Source of the DNA: Paraplanobispora siamensis
GTDB taxonomy: Bacteria; Actinomycetota; Actinomycetes; Streptosporangiales; Streptosporangiaceae
Direction: 5' to 3'
NCBI RefSeq assembly: GCF_016863175.1
Contig: NZ_BOOJ01000042.1
Span: 1 to 38,838 of the forward strand
Length of the DNA stretch: 38,838 nucleotides
The notes under the pieces are model-generated. The model saw only the letters and a list, made by a program, of their open reading frames with translations. It did no database searches and was not told where the DNA came from. The translations under genes and the position numbers were made by a program. Shown here piece by piece: positions 16,439 to 24,648 of this stretch (its first letter is position 1; the number at the start of each line of letters is the position of its first letter).

Positions 16439-17187
16439 GCCTGATCCCCCCGGCGGACGCGGGCAGGCCCGAGCCACCACTGCCCGATCCCGCGGTGCTC
16501 CGGCTCGACCCCGCGGCGGACGCCGGCAGGCCCGGCCGTCTGGTGCTGGGCCACCGCAGGGAGGACGGCGTACGGCTGGCCTCGCTGCTGTGGGAGCTCG
16601 GCCCCGGCTGGCGGGCGATCTCCTCGGCCATGCTCGGCGGCGGCATCGGCCCGGCGGAGTGGGTGCTCAACGCGCAGGTGCCCGGGGCCTACGCGCGGAT
16701 GGACCCGGTGGACCACCTGCGGGAGATGGCCCCGCCCGGACCCGGCGTCGGCATGCTCACCGCCGCCTCGGTCGGCCGCTTCACCCGCGCGGCCGACGGA
16801 GGAGCGCACGCCGTGACCACCGTCGGCCTGCGCGTGCCCACCTGGGCCGCCGCCCCCGAGGGCGTGCCCGACCCCGAACTGGCGCCCCCGCACCTGCCGG
16901 GCACGATCAACATCATCGCCGCCGTCCCGGTCGCGATGAGCGACGCCGCCCTGGTCAACGCCGTGATGACGGTGACCGAGGCCAAGACCCAGGCGCTGGT
17001 GGAGGAGGGCTTCCCCTGCACCGGCACCGCCTCCGACGCGGTCTGCGTGCTGGCCCGCGCCGACGGCCCCGAGGAGCTCTTCGGAGGCCCCCGCTCCACC
17101 TGGGGCGCCCGCCTCGCCCGCGCCGTCCACCGCGCCGTACGGCAGGGCGCCCGGGACTGGGCGAGGCGTGATGATTCGAATACGTGA
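16435..17187 (+). CDS. cbiZ: Adenosylcobinamide amidohydrolase
   Basis: A 250-residue CbiZ-family protein. CbiZ removes the aminopropanol side chain of adenosylcobinamide to give adenosylcobyric acid, letting the cell salvage incomplete or foreign corrinoids. The diagnostic C-terminal block is clear: GTINIIAAVPVAMSDAALVN followed by TEAKTQAL and GFPCTGTASDAVCV. The N-terminal 50 residues are Pro/Ala-rich and look extended. It overlaps btuD by four bases, so uptake and remodelling are co-expressed under the riboswitch. Confidence 0.92.
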   Translation: MSLIPPADAGRPEPPLPDPAVLRLDPAADAGRPGRLVLGHRREDGVRLASLLWELGPGWRAISSAMLGGGIGPAEWVLNAQVPGAYARMDPVDHLREMAPPGPGVGMLTAASVGRFTRAADGGAHAVTTVGLRVPTWAAAPEGVPDPELAPPHLPGTINIIAAVPVAMSDAALVNAVMTVTEAKTQALVEEGFPCTGTASDAVCVLARADGPEELFGGPRSTWGARLARAVHRAVRQGARDWARRDDSNT

Positions 17188-17255
17188 AGTGAGGGGACCG
17201 CGGGAGGCGGCATGTGCGCGAGGGCGGGGTTCCCCGGGGTGGGCGGGTGACGTTG

Positions 17256-17503
17256 ATGGCAACCACGGAGCCGACGGCAGACCCGGTGGCAGACCCGGTG
17301 GCGGAGCCGGAGGCCGAGCGGACGGTTCTCCGGGGGAGACCGCCGAGGCCAACGAGCTGATGTTCAAGCCGGGGGACATCCTGCCGGCGGTCGAGGTGGT
17401 CGGGCCCGCCACCCGGACCCGCGACCGGCGCATGAAGAGGTCCGCCTACGCCGCCGCGCCTGAGCGTCCCGTCGTTTCGGGCGATGACGCCTTAGCCGCG
17501 TGA
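17256..17503 (+). pseudogene. Possible small frameshifted ORF, unrecognised
   Basis: Two adjacent frames have coding-like G/C third positions. From ATG 17256 (or GTG 17247) comes MATTEPTADPVADPVAEPEA, with a repeated ADPV unit, which stops early. From about 17340, one frame off, comes ANELMFKPGDILPAVEVVGP and onward to TGA 17501-17503. Together they could be one gene broken by a frameshift, or two chance frames in GC-rich DNA. No family is recognised. Confidence 0.2.
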
Positions 17504-17548
17504 AGCGGCGCCTCGTGCCGTACGGCGGGGCGCCCGGGACCGGGCGGG

Positions 17549-18127
17549 TCAGGACTCCTCCCGGGCGGCGCGGCGGGCGCGGTAGGCGGCCATCTTGGCG
17601 CGGGCGCCGCAGCCGTCCATCGAGCACCAGCGGCGGTGACCGGACCGGCTGGTGTCCAGGAACAGCCGGGTGCACGGGTGCAGGTCGCATTCGCGCACGC
17701 GTCCGGCCAGCGGGCCGCCGAGCAGGTCCACGGCGTCGCGGGCGATCGCGGCCAGCAGCGTCTGCGCGCTCGCCTCGCCCGGGACCCGCCGCAGCCGGGA
17801 GGCGGGGCCGATCTCCAGGCGGTCCGCCGGCGCGGGCCGGGCGGCCCAGTCGTTCACGACGGCCAGCGGCCCCGGCGGGATCTCCCGCTCCAGGCGGCAG
17901 ACGGTGAACAGCTCGTACATCGCCTCCCTGAGGACGCGGGCCTGACGCAGCTCGGACTCGCCCGCCTCCGGGGCGGAGGAGTCCGGGGCGGTCAGGCCCG
18001 CCTCGGCGAACCAGCGGACCAGGTCGGCGGGGGTCTCCAGCCGTTCGACGGGCCCGCTCCGCCGTCTGCCCACGGTGGCGATGAAGTCCAGGCAGTGCCG
18101 CCCACTGTGGAACCGGAAGGTGCTCAC
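17549..18127 (-). CDS. ABATE-domain / CGNR zinc-finger transcriptional regulator
   Basis: A 192-residue protein of usual length. The N-terminal ABATE (DUF1470) domain begins FRFHSGRHCLDFIATV; the C-terminal finger contains CDLHPCTRLFLDTSRSGHRRWCS followed by CGARAKMAAYRARR. The name-giving CGNR is CGAR here, a single substitution that leaves the metal-binding Cys residues intact. These proteins are generally taken to be DNA-binding regulators. The gene is divergent from the 18167 gene and the 39-bp gap is filled by an inverted repeat that is its likely site. The GTG start has no ribosome-binding site but a TAACTT -10 seven bases upstream. Confidence 0.88.
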   Translation of the reverse strand: MSTFRFHSGRHCLDFIATVGRRRSGPVERLETPADLVRWFAEAGLTAPDSSAPEAGESELRQARVLREAMYELFTVCRLEREIPPGPLAVVNDWAARPAPADRLEIGPASRLRRVPGEASAQTLLAAIARDAVDLLGGPLAGRVRECDLHPCTRLFLDTSRSGHRRWCSMDGCGARAKMAAYRARRAAREES

Positions 18128-18130
18128 CCT

Positions 18131-18159
18131 GTTGAAGTTACCGGATAAACCGGTAACCT
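18131..18159. promoter_or_regulatory. Divergent overlapping promoters filled by a perfect inverted repeat
   Basis: GTTACCGG (18137-18144) and CCGGTAAC (18150-18157) are exact reverse complements separated by ATAAA. On the plus strand TTGAAG (18132-18137), 16 nt, TAACCT (18154-18159) form a promoter whose +1 would be the ATG at 18167. On the minus strand TAACTT (complement of 18135-18140) is seven bases from the GTG at 18127. A protein bound to the repeat would block both. Confidence 0.7.
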
Positions 18160-18166
18160 GCTCCTC

Positions 18167-18859
18167 ATGACAGTGAATGATCTTGCAGCTCGCGTCCTCG
18201 ACGGGCAGCGCCGTCTGGAGGACCTGATCGCCGGCCTCACCGACGAGGACGTCCGGGCGCCCTCGGCGCTGCCGGACTGGTCACGCGGCCACGTGATCAC
18301 CCATCTGGAGCAGAACACCGCGGCCTTCACCCGCCAGACCGAGTACGCCCGGCGCGGCGAGTTGATCGACGTCTACGACGGCGGGGCCGCCGGCCGGGCC
18401 GCCGCCATCGAGCGCGGGGCCGGCCGCGGGGCGGAGGAACTCCGTACCGCCCTCGCCGAGGCGCACGCCGCCCTCGCGCAGGCCTGGACGCGGGTCGGCG
18501 AGGACGACTGGAGGCGGCCCGTCCGCTACCGTGACGCCACTCTCCTCGACACCGTCTACGCCCGCTGGCGCGAGGTCGAGATCCACATGGCCGACCTGGA
18601 CCTGGGCTACCGGCCGTCGGACTGGCCGCTCGACTTCTGCGACCACATCGTGGACTTCCTGGGCGTCCGCGTCCCCGAGGGGACGCACCTGACGCTGGTC
18701 GCCGACGACGCCGGCCGCCGGTGGAGCATCGGCAGCGGTGAGCCCGTCGTCCTGCGCGGGAACGCGGGCGACCTGACCGCCTGGCTGGCCGGGCGGGCCC
18801 CCGGCAAGCCGATCACCGCCGAGACCGGCACCCTGCCCGAGCTCGGCCCCTGGCCGTGA
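18167..18859 (+). CDS. Maleylpyruvate isomerase-family mycothiol-dependent enzyme (DinB/MDMPI fold)
   Basis: A 230-residue protein of the MDMPI family. The N-terminal DinB-like four-helix bundle has SRGHVITHLEQN, where the His is the expected metal ligand, and the second cluster YARWREVEIHMADLDLGY supplies further Glu/His ligands. A C-terminal SCP2-like domain follows (from about residue 165). Members use mycothiol or bind metal in detoxification and aromatic degradation; the substrate cannot be told. It is probably controlled by the adjacent CGNR regulator. Confidence 0.88.
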   Translation: MTVNDLAARVLDGQRRLEDLIAGLTDEDVRAPSALPDWSRGHVITHLEQNTAAFTRQTEYARRGELIDVYDGGAAGRAAAIERGAGRGAEELRTALAEAHAALAQAWTRVGEDDWRRPVRYRDATLLDTVYARWREVEIHMADLDLGYRPSDWPLDFCDHIVDFLGVRVPEGTHLTLVADDAGRRWSIGSGEPVVLRGNAGDLTAWLAGRAPGKPITAETGTLPELGPWP

Positions 18860-18914
18860 CGATCCCGGCGGTCGTGACGCGCGGTCCCCGGCTGTGCCCG
18901 GCTCCCGGCCGCGG

Positions 18915-20654
18915 TCACCGCGTGACCGTTCCGTCCTCCCGGACGGTGACGCCGTAGTCGCGTGCCGCGCCTTCGGGGGTGACCTTCCCGGCGCGCAGGT
19001 CGGCCGCCACCTCCTCCGGCGGGCGGCCGTACGGCGAGCCGATGCCCCCGCCGCCCGTGGTCTCGACCACGAACGCCTCCCCGGCGCGGAACAGCGCGTT
19101 GTTGACCTTGGAGTCGAGCCGTTCCAGCGTGCCGTCCGCGCGCCGGCGGTGGAAGCCGCCGAGCCGGCCGGCCAGACCGCCGGAGCGGCCGGGCGGGGCG
19201 TTGCGCAGGCGGTCGCCGCGGGTGGTGACGTGCGCGTCGGCCAGGAAGCGGATCACCGTGCGGGAGCCGAGGCCGCCGCGGTGGCGGCCGGGGCCGCCGG
19301 AGTCCGGGATGGTCTCCACCGACTCCACGACCAGCGGGCAGCGGGTCTCGACCGGCTCGGCCTGCGGGACCGAGTTGCGCCCGATGCCGAAGTGCACGCC
19401 CGTCGCGTCCGGCCCGTCCTTGCCGTGCCGGGCCCCGACCCCGCCGAAGTCGTAGGACAGGTGGATCCAGTACGGCGCGCGCACCGCCGCGATGGAGAAC
19501 GGCTGCAGGATGCCGCTGGCGGCGATGGCGCGCTCGGGAACCGCGTCCGACAGCGCCTGGAAGATCGCCTCCATCGCCGCGTAGATCGGTACGAACCGGC
19601 CGCCGCACGGGTAGGGGGAGCGGGCGTCGAGCAGCGAGCCCGGCGGGAGCCGTACCTCGATCGCCCGCAGGCAGCCGTCGTTCATCGCGATCGTCGGGTC
19701 GAGGAAGCAGCGGACCGCGAAGACCGCGGCGGCCAGCGACTGCGAGGCCGAGGAGTTGATCGCCGCCGGGACCTGCGGGTCGGTCCCGGTGAAGTCCACG
19801 ATCACCCGTCCCCGCCCGGCCGCCGGGGTCTCCGGGCTCCGGGGCGTCCCGGGGACCCCCTCCTCCCGTTCCACGGTGACCGCCACCCGCACCGTGTGGG
19901 AACGCGTTGTGTCGATCCCGTCGTCGTCGATCGGGTACGACGAGGTGTGGCGGCCCGGCGGCAGCCCGGACAGGGCCATGCGGGTCCTGGCCTCGGTGTA
20001 GTCGAGGTAGTCGTCGACGCCCCGGGCGAGCCCGGCGGGGCCGTACTCGGCGATCATCGCCTCGACCCGGGCGGCGGCGACGGCGGTGCCCGCGATGAGG
20101 GCGCGCACGTCGCCCATGACCTTGTCCGGGGTCCGGCTGTTGGCCCGCAGGATCGCCTCGATCGCCGGCTCGACGCCGTCGGCGGTGGCCAGGCGGACCG
20201 GCGGGAGCTGCAGGCCCTCCAGGAAGATGTCGGTGGCCAGCGGCGCCATGCCGCCCGCCGACAGGCCGCCCAGGTCGGAGACGTGGATCATCGTGGCGGT
20301 GAAGTAGGCGGGGGAGCCGCCGACGAAGACCGGCCGGTAGACCAGCAGGTCGTTGGTGTGCACGCCGCCCCGGTAGGCGTCGTTGAGCGCGAACACCTCA
20401 CCGGGGCGCATGGTCGCGGCGGGGATGTCCTTCAGCAGCTCCGGCAGGGCGGCCTTCAGGGCCATGCTGTTCATGAGGGTGGTGGCCATCGACTGGGCGA
20501 CCAGACGGCCCCCGGCGTCGAGGATGGCGGCCGAGGCGTCCGACCCCTCGACGATGAACGTCGAGTAGGCCGACCGGACGACGACGATGCTGGCCTCCTC
20601 CGCGGCCACCACCAGCGCGTTGCGCAGCACCTCGGCGGTCAGCACGTCACTCAT
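18915..20654 (-). CDS. hyuB: Hydantoinase B / oxoprolinase-family subunit
   Basis: A 579-residue HyuB/OXP-B type subunit of normal length. It starts SDVLTAEVLRNALVVAAEEA after GAGGAGG; the upstream extension of this frame is antisense-like Arg-rich sequence and is rejected. Recognisable blocks are ALNDAYRGGVHTNDL, the conserved Asn-Ser-Ser region (AINSSASQSLAAAVFAVRCF) and a Gly-rich C-terminus (ETTGGGGIGSPYGRPPEEV). With HyuA it forms an ATP-dependent amidohydrolase of cyclic amides (hydantoins, 5-oxoproline or relatives). It overlaps hyuA by eight bases. Confidence 0.92.
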   Translation of the reverse strand: MSDVLTAEVLRNALVVAAEEASIVVVRSAYSTFIVEGSDASAAILDAGGRLVAQSMATTLMNSMALKAALPELLKDIPAATMRPGEVFALNDAYRGGVHTNDLLVYRPVFVGGSPAYFTATMIHVSDLGGLSAGGMAPLATDIFLEGLQLPPVRLATADGVEPAIEAILRANSRTPDKVMGDVRALIAGTAVAAARVEAMIAEYGPAGLARGVDDYLDYTEARTRMALSGLPPGRHTSSYPIDDDGIDTTRSHTVRVAVTVEREEGVPGTPRSPETPAAGRGRVIVDFTGTDPQVPAAINSSASQSLAAAVFAVRCFLDPTIAMNDGCLRAIEVRLPPGSLLDARSPYPCGGRFVPIYAAMEAIFQALSDAVPERAIAASGILQPFSIAAVRAPYWIHLSYDFGGVGARHGKDGPDATGVHFGIGRNSVPQAEPVETRCPLVVESVETIPDSGGPGRHRGGLGSRTVIRFLADAHVTTRGDRLRNAPPGRSGGLAGRLGGFHRRRADGTLERLDSKVNNALFRAGEAFVVETTGGGGIGSPYGRPPEEVAADLRAGKVTPEGAARDYGVTVREDGTVTR

Positions 20655-22686
20655 GCGATCCTCCCTCGTCGGTCTTCGTGAGGACCACCGCCACGTCCCC
20701 GGCGAGCACCGCCCTCCACCCGGGCGGCACCACGATCGTCGACTCCGCGTCCTCCACGATCGCCGGGCCGTCCGTCTCCCGCAGCGACGCCCGGGTGAAC
20801 ACCGGCACCCGCACATACCCCCCGGCCTCGGCGAAGTACGCCGCCCGCCGCGCCGGGCCCGGGGCGCCGTCCCCCGGCGCCGGGGCGGTGGGGGACGGCG
20901 GCTCCGTACGGCGGGCGGCGGGGAGGGTGACGCGGACGCGGTAGCCGACGACTTCGACGAGGCCGCGCTGGGCGATGCCGTAGACCTGCTCGTAGCGGGC
21001 GGAGAAACGCCCGGCCAGCTCGGCCGGGGAGTCCGTCCAGGCGACGGTGAGGTCGTGGGCCTGGCCGGTGAAGCGGACGTCGGCCGAGCGCTCGATCCGC
21101 ACGCCGGGGGCGCCGGGCCGTACGCCCAGATCGGCCGCCGCGGCCTCGGACAGTTCGGCGAAGACCCGTTCGGGGTCGGCGTCCAGGGCCGAGCGCACGC
21201 GGTCGACGGACAGCTCCCCGGCCAGCAGCCCGGCGGCCGAGGCGACGCCGCAGCGGGCGGGGACGACGACGGTGGAGATGCCGAAGCGGGCGGCCACCCG
21301 GGCGGCGTGCATCGGCCCCGCGCCGCCGAAGGCGACCATCACGAAGCCGCGGGGGTCGATGCCGCGCTGGACGGTCACCACGTGCACGGCCGAGCCCATC
21401 GAGGCGTTGGCGATCTCGTGCACGGCGTGCGCGGCCTCGGCCCTGGACACCCCCAGCGGCCCGGCCAGGCGCAGGTCGATCGCCTTGTCCGCCAGGTCCC
21501 GGGAGAGCCGGATGGTGCCGCCGGCGAAGGAGGCGGGGTCGAGGTAGCCCAGTACCAGATCGGCGTCCGTCACGGTCGGCTCCTCGCCGCCGAGGCCGTA
21601 GCAGGCCGGGCCGGGCGCCGAGCCCGCCGAGCGCGGCCCGACCCGCAGGGCGCCGGCCGCGTCCACCCAGGCGATGCTGCCCCCGCCGGCCCCGACCTCG
21701 GCGAGGTCGATGGCCGGGGTCTTGACCGGCACGCCCGTCCCGGCCCGGCGCCCGCCGAAGCTGCCCTTGCCGCCGACGTGGAACTCGTGGGTGATCTCCG
21801 GCCTGCCGTTCCTGATCACGCAGGCCTTGGCCGTCGTGCCGCCCATGTCGAAGGAGATCGCGTCGCGGTGGCCGGTCGCGGCGGCGGCCAGCACCCCGGC
21901 CGCGGGTCCGGACTCGATCGTCGCCACGGCCCGCCGCGCGGCCAGCTCGACCGGCATCACGCCACCGCCCGACTCCATCACGTGCACCGGCGCGGTGATC
22001 CCGATCCCGGCCAGCCGGGCGGCCAGCCGCCGCAGGTAGCCCTCCATCACCGGGCCCACGTAGGCCGACATGATGGTCGTCGTCGCCCGTTCGTACTCAC
22101 GCAGCTCCGGCCAGACCTCCGAGGAGACCACCACCGCCGGGACCGTCTCCCGCAGGATCCGCGCGACCCGCAGCTCGTGGGACGGGTTGGCGTAGGAGTG
22201 CAGCAGGCAGACGGCGGCGGAGGTGATGCCCCGCCGGGCGATCTCCGCACCGACGCGGGCCACCGCGTCCTCGTCCAGCGGTGTCAGCACCGCCCCGGAG
22301 GCGCCGATCCGCTCGGGCACCTCGAAGCAGTCCTCGGCCGCGACCGGCGGCGGGGGAGGGTCGAAGCGCAGGTCGTAGCGGTCCTCCTCGACCCGGGCGT
22401 AGCGGCCCAGCGGGATCGCCGAGCGGAATCCCCGGGTCGTGACGTAGGCGACCCGCACGCCCCTGCGCTCCAGCACGGCGTTGGTGGCCAGGGTGGTGGC
22501 GTGCACGACCCGGGTCACCAGCGAGGGGTCGGTACGGCCCAGCGCCGCGGTCACGCCCGTGAGGACCCCCTCGGCCGGGTCGTCGTGGGTGCTCAGGCAC
22601 TTGGCGACGGAGATCCCGCCCCCCGGCCCGCTGAGGACCACGTCCGTGAACGTCCCGCCGACGTCGACTCCGATCGCGTACCCCAC
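20647..22686 (-). CDS. hyuA: Hydantoinase A / oxoprolinase-family subunit
   Basis: A 679-residue HyuA-type subunit with the ASKHA ATP-binding fold: GVDVGGTFTDVVL near the N-terminus, the central SFDMGGTTAKACVI, and GGAGPMHA near residue 455. The GTG start at 22686 follows GAGGAGGG. ATP hydrolysis by this subunit activates the ring amide that HyuB helps open; acetone-carboxylase-like and 5-oxoprolinase-like relatives exist, so the substrate stays open. A palindrome (22766-22775) lies about 80 bp upstream. Confidence 0.92.
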   Translation of the reverse strand: MGYAIGVDVGGTFTDVVLSGPGGGISVAKCLSTHDDPAEGVLTGVTAALGRTDPSLVTRVVHATTLATNAVLERRGVRVAYVTTRGFRSAIPLGRYARVEEDRYDLRFDPPPPPVAAEDCFEVPERIGASGAVLTPLDEDAVARVGAEIARRGITSAAVCLLHSYANPSHELRVARILRETVPAVVVSSEVWPELREYERATTTIMSAYVGPVMEGYLRRLAARLAGIGITAPVHVMESGGGVMPVELAARRAVATIESGPAAGVLAAAATGHRDAISFDMGGTTAKACVIRNGRPEITHEFHVGGKGSFGGRRAGTGVPVKTPAIDLAEVGAGGGSIAWVDAAGALRVGPRSAGSAPGPACYGLGGEEPTVTDADLVLGYLDPASFAGGTIRLSRDLADKAIDLRLAGPLGVSRAEAAHAVHEIANASMGSAVHVVTVQRGIDPRGFVMVAFGGAGPMHAARVAARFGISTVVVPARCGVASAAGLLAGELSVDRVRSALDADPERVFAELSEAAAADLGVRPGAPGVRIERSADVRFTGQAHDLTVAWTDSPAELAGRFSARYEQVYGIAQRGLVEVVGYRVRVTLPAARRTEPPSPTAPAPGDGAPGPARRAAYFAEAGGYVRVPVFTRASLRETDGPAIVEDAESTIVVPPGWRAVLAGDVAVVLTKTDEGGSHE

Positions 22687-22765
22687 GAGCCCTCCTCGTC
22701 CGACGGCTCACGGGCGCCCCACGGCCCCGTCTCGGCCGTCCACGGATCGCAGGGTATTTCCCTAG

Positions 22766-22775
22766 CAAGCGCTTG
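22766..22775. promoter_or_regulatory. Palindrome CAAGCGCTTG in the hyuA / membrane protein divergent gap
   Basis: A perfect 10-bp palindrome with the AAGCGCTT core typical of LacI-type operators lies midway in the 159-bp gap between two divergent genes. It differs from the GGAGAGCGCTCTCC sites of the sugar locus, so another regulator is implied. A -35-like TTGACT follows at 22792-22797 for the rightward gene; no good -10 is seen. Confidence 0.45.
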
Positions 22776-22845
22776 TCTATTTCGCCTTCTCTTGACTTCA
22801 GGCGATAGGTTGCGACCCTTGTCCTATCCCCTCTTGGGAGTGACG

Positions 22846-24648
22846 ATGCGGCGGCTCAGAACAGCGACGGCATTCCTCGGCGGCCTGGTACTCGCGGTCG
22901 CCGCGATGCCCGCTGCCCTGGCCCACGAGCACCCCAGCGGGATCACCGATCTGGTGACCCCCGCGGTCGTCCGCGTGGAGGCGACGGCTCACGTGGACAT
23001 CACCCTGCTCGACCACATCGGCGAGCTGGTCCACGTCGAGCGGAGTTACGAGGTCCCGATAGGCGTCGGCACCGGCACCGTCGTCAACCCCGACGGGGCC
23101 GCGGTCACCCTGACCGGCGTGGTGAAGACGGACAAGGACGTCGAGGTCCACGCGGCCAACAGGATCTTCGCCGAGCACCACAAGGTCAAGATCCCGGACG
23201 ACTTCGAGCGGCACACCCTCAGCGACGACACCCTCAACCGGCACCTGCAGGCGTGCTATCCGCCGAAGAAGCCGACCGCCACCTGCATCATCAAGGTCAC
23301 CACCGAGGTGCAGGTCTTCCCCAACATCGTCCCGGCCGACGCCGAGGGCTTCAAGGCGGAGGTCCTGCACACCGGTGACCGGCCCGAGAGCCCGGCCGTG
23401 CTGATGCCGGTCAGCCGGGCCGACGGCGGGGCGGGCATGCCCACGGCGCCGCTGGGGGCCAAGGTGCCCGACAAGGAGGGCTCGCCGGTCGCGATCGCCG
23501 GGTTCACCGGACGGCCCTCGGCCAGCGTGAAGGAGAAGGTGGACATCGCCCACCTGCAGGCCGGCGGTACGGCCGGCAGCGGCGGACGCCAGTTCAAGGA
23601 CCCGGAGGGCAAGGTCGACGAGCCGCCCAAGGTGGGCAAGCTGGTCGACCAGGGACTGCGCGGCGGACCGGTGATCGAGGACAAGAAGGGCGAGGTCGTC
23701 GGGCTGCTCGTGGGCGGCGGCGACGACGGCCGGATGATCGGCATCCGGGAGGTCACCGAGGCGCTGTCGGCGGCGAAGGTGACCGCCCGGCGCGGTCCGA
23801 TCGACGCCGCGTTCGAGCAGGCGCTGACCCGCTTCCACACCAAGTACTACGGCGACGCCGTCCCCGCCTTCGAGCGCGTCCTGGACCTGTATCCCGGGCA
23901 CGCGGTGGCCGCCGCGCACCTGAAGACCTCCCAGGACAAGCGCGGCACCGCCGAGGACGAGGGGACCAAGCGCGCCGCCGCGCAGCCGGACTCCGGCGGG
24001 GCGGCCCTGCCGCTGTGGCCGTTCCTGGTGGGCGGCGGCGCGCTGGTGGCCGCCGTGATCATCGGAACGATCCTGTTCCTGCGCCGCCAGCCCGGCTCCG
24101 AGCCGGGCGAGGACGGGCCGGGGGAGTACGGCGACAACGGGACCGGGGAGAGCGGCGCGCCGTTCCCCGCGGTGCCGGTCGCCCCGGGCGCGCAGACCCC
24201 GCTCGACGACGGGGCCAACGCCACCGTGGTGGTCGGGCGCTCCTTCCCCTCCCTGCCCAAGGTCACCGCGGGCGCCGGCCAGTCGCCCGCACCGGGTCAG
24301 CCCTCCGCTCCGGGCCAGTCGCCCGCGCCGGGCCGCCCGCCCGTGCCCGGCCAGCTGTCGGCCCCCGGCCAGCCCGTGCTGGTCGCCCGGGACCCGGGCC
24401 CGAAGCCCAACGACACCGGCCCGCGGACCCATGACACGGGTCCACGGTCTCACGACACCGGTCCACGGCACGACACCGGCCCGCGACCGCATGACACGGG
24501 TCCGCGGACCCATGACACCGGCCCGCGGTCCCAGACCGGCGGGAGCGCCGGCGGGGCCGCCGCCCAGAAATACTGCACCGCGTGCGGCATGAGACTGGGG
24601 CCCGCCCACCGATTCTGCGGCTACTGCGGTCACTCGGTCGAGGCGTGA
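22846..24648 (+). CDS. Membrane-anchored pseudo-trypsin protein with TPR-like segment and C-terminal zinc ribbon
   Basis: A 600-residue protein. Residues 1-26 are a signal peptide (AALA before HEHPSG). The outer domain has a trypsin/DegP-like skeleton, but both active-site motifs are altered: the usual VTNAHVV is VTLTGVV (Gly91 in place of His) and the usual GNSGGPV is GLRGGPV (Arg272 in place of Ser). A TPR-like helix pair follows (FHTKYYGDAVPAFERVL), a single membrane span (about 391-412), a Pro/Gly/Gln-rich stalk with heptad-like DTGPRTH repeats, and a zinc ribbon (Cys577, 580, 591, 594). ATG 22846 follows GGGAG. The stop overlaps the kinase start by one base, so the two are made together. 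The function is unknown; binding or sensing outside with signalling inside is inferred. Confidence 0.85.
   Translation: MRRLRTATAFLGGLVLAVAAMPAALAHEHPSGITDLVTPAVVRVEATAHVDITLLDHIGELVHVERSYEVPIGVGTGTVVNPDGAAVTLTGVVKTDKDVEVHAANRIFAEHHKVKIPDDFERHTLSDDTLNRHLQACYPPKKPTATCIIKVTTEVQVFPNIVPADAEGFKAEVLHTGDRPESPAVLMPVSRADGGAGMPTAPLGAKVPDKEGSPVAIAGFTGRPSASVKEKVDIAHLQAGGTAGSGGRQFKDPEGKVDEPPKVGKLVDQGLRGGPVIEDKKGEVVGLLVGGGDDGRMIGIREVTEALSAAKVTARRGPIDAAFEQALTRFHTKYYGDAVPAFERVLDLYPGHAVAAAHLKTSQDKRGTAEDEGTKRAAAQPDSGGAALPLWPFLVGGGALVAAVIIGTILFLRRQPGSEPGEDGPGEYGDNGTGESGAPFPAVPVAPGAQTPLDDGANATVVVGRSFPSLPKVTAGAGQSPAPGQPSAPGQSPAPGRPPVPGQLSAPGQPVLVARDPGPKPNDTGPRTHDTGPRSHDTGPRHDTGPRPHDTGPRTHDTGPRSQTGGSAGGAAAQKYCTACGMRLGPAHRFCGYCGHSVEA
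24411..24533 (+). repeat. In-frame DTGPR(T/S)H repeats
   Basis: Six to seven copies of a roughly 21-nt unit encode DTGPR followed by TH, SH, H, PH, TH and S. The nucleotide copies differ at synonymous positions (GGCCCG or GGTCCA), so selection has kept the peptide. The segment is cytoplasmic, rich in Thr/Ser and just before the zinc ribbon. Confidence 0.85.
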
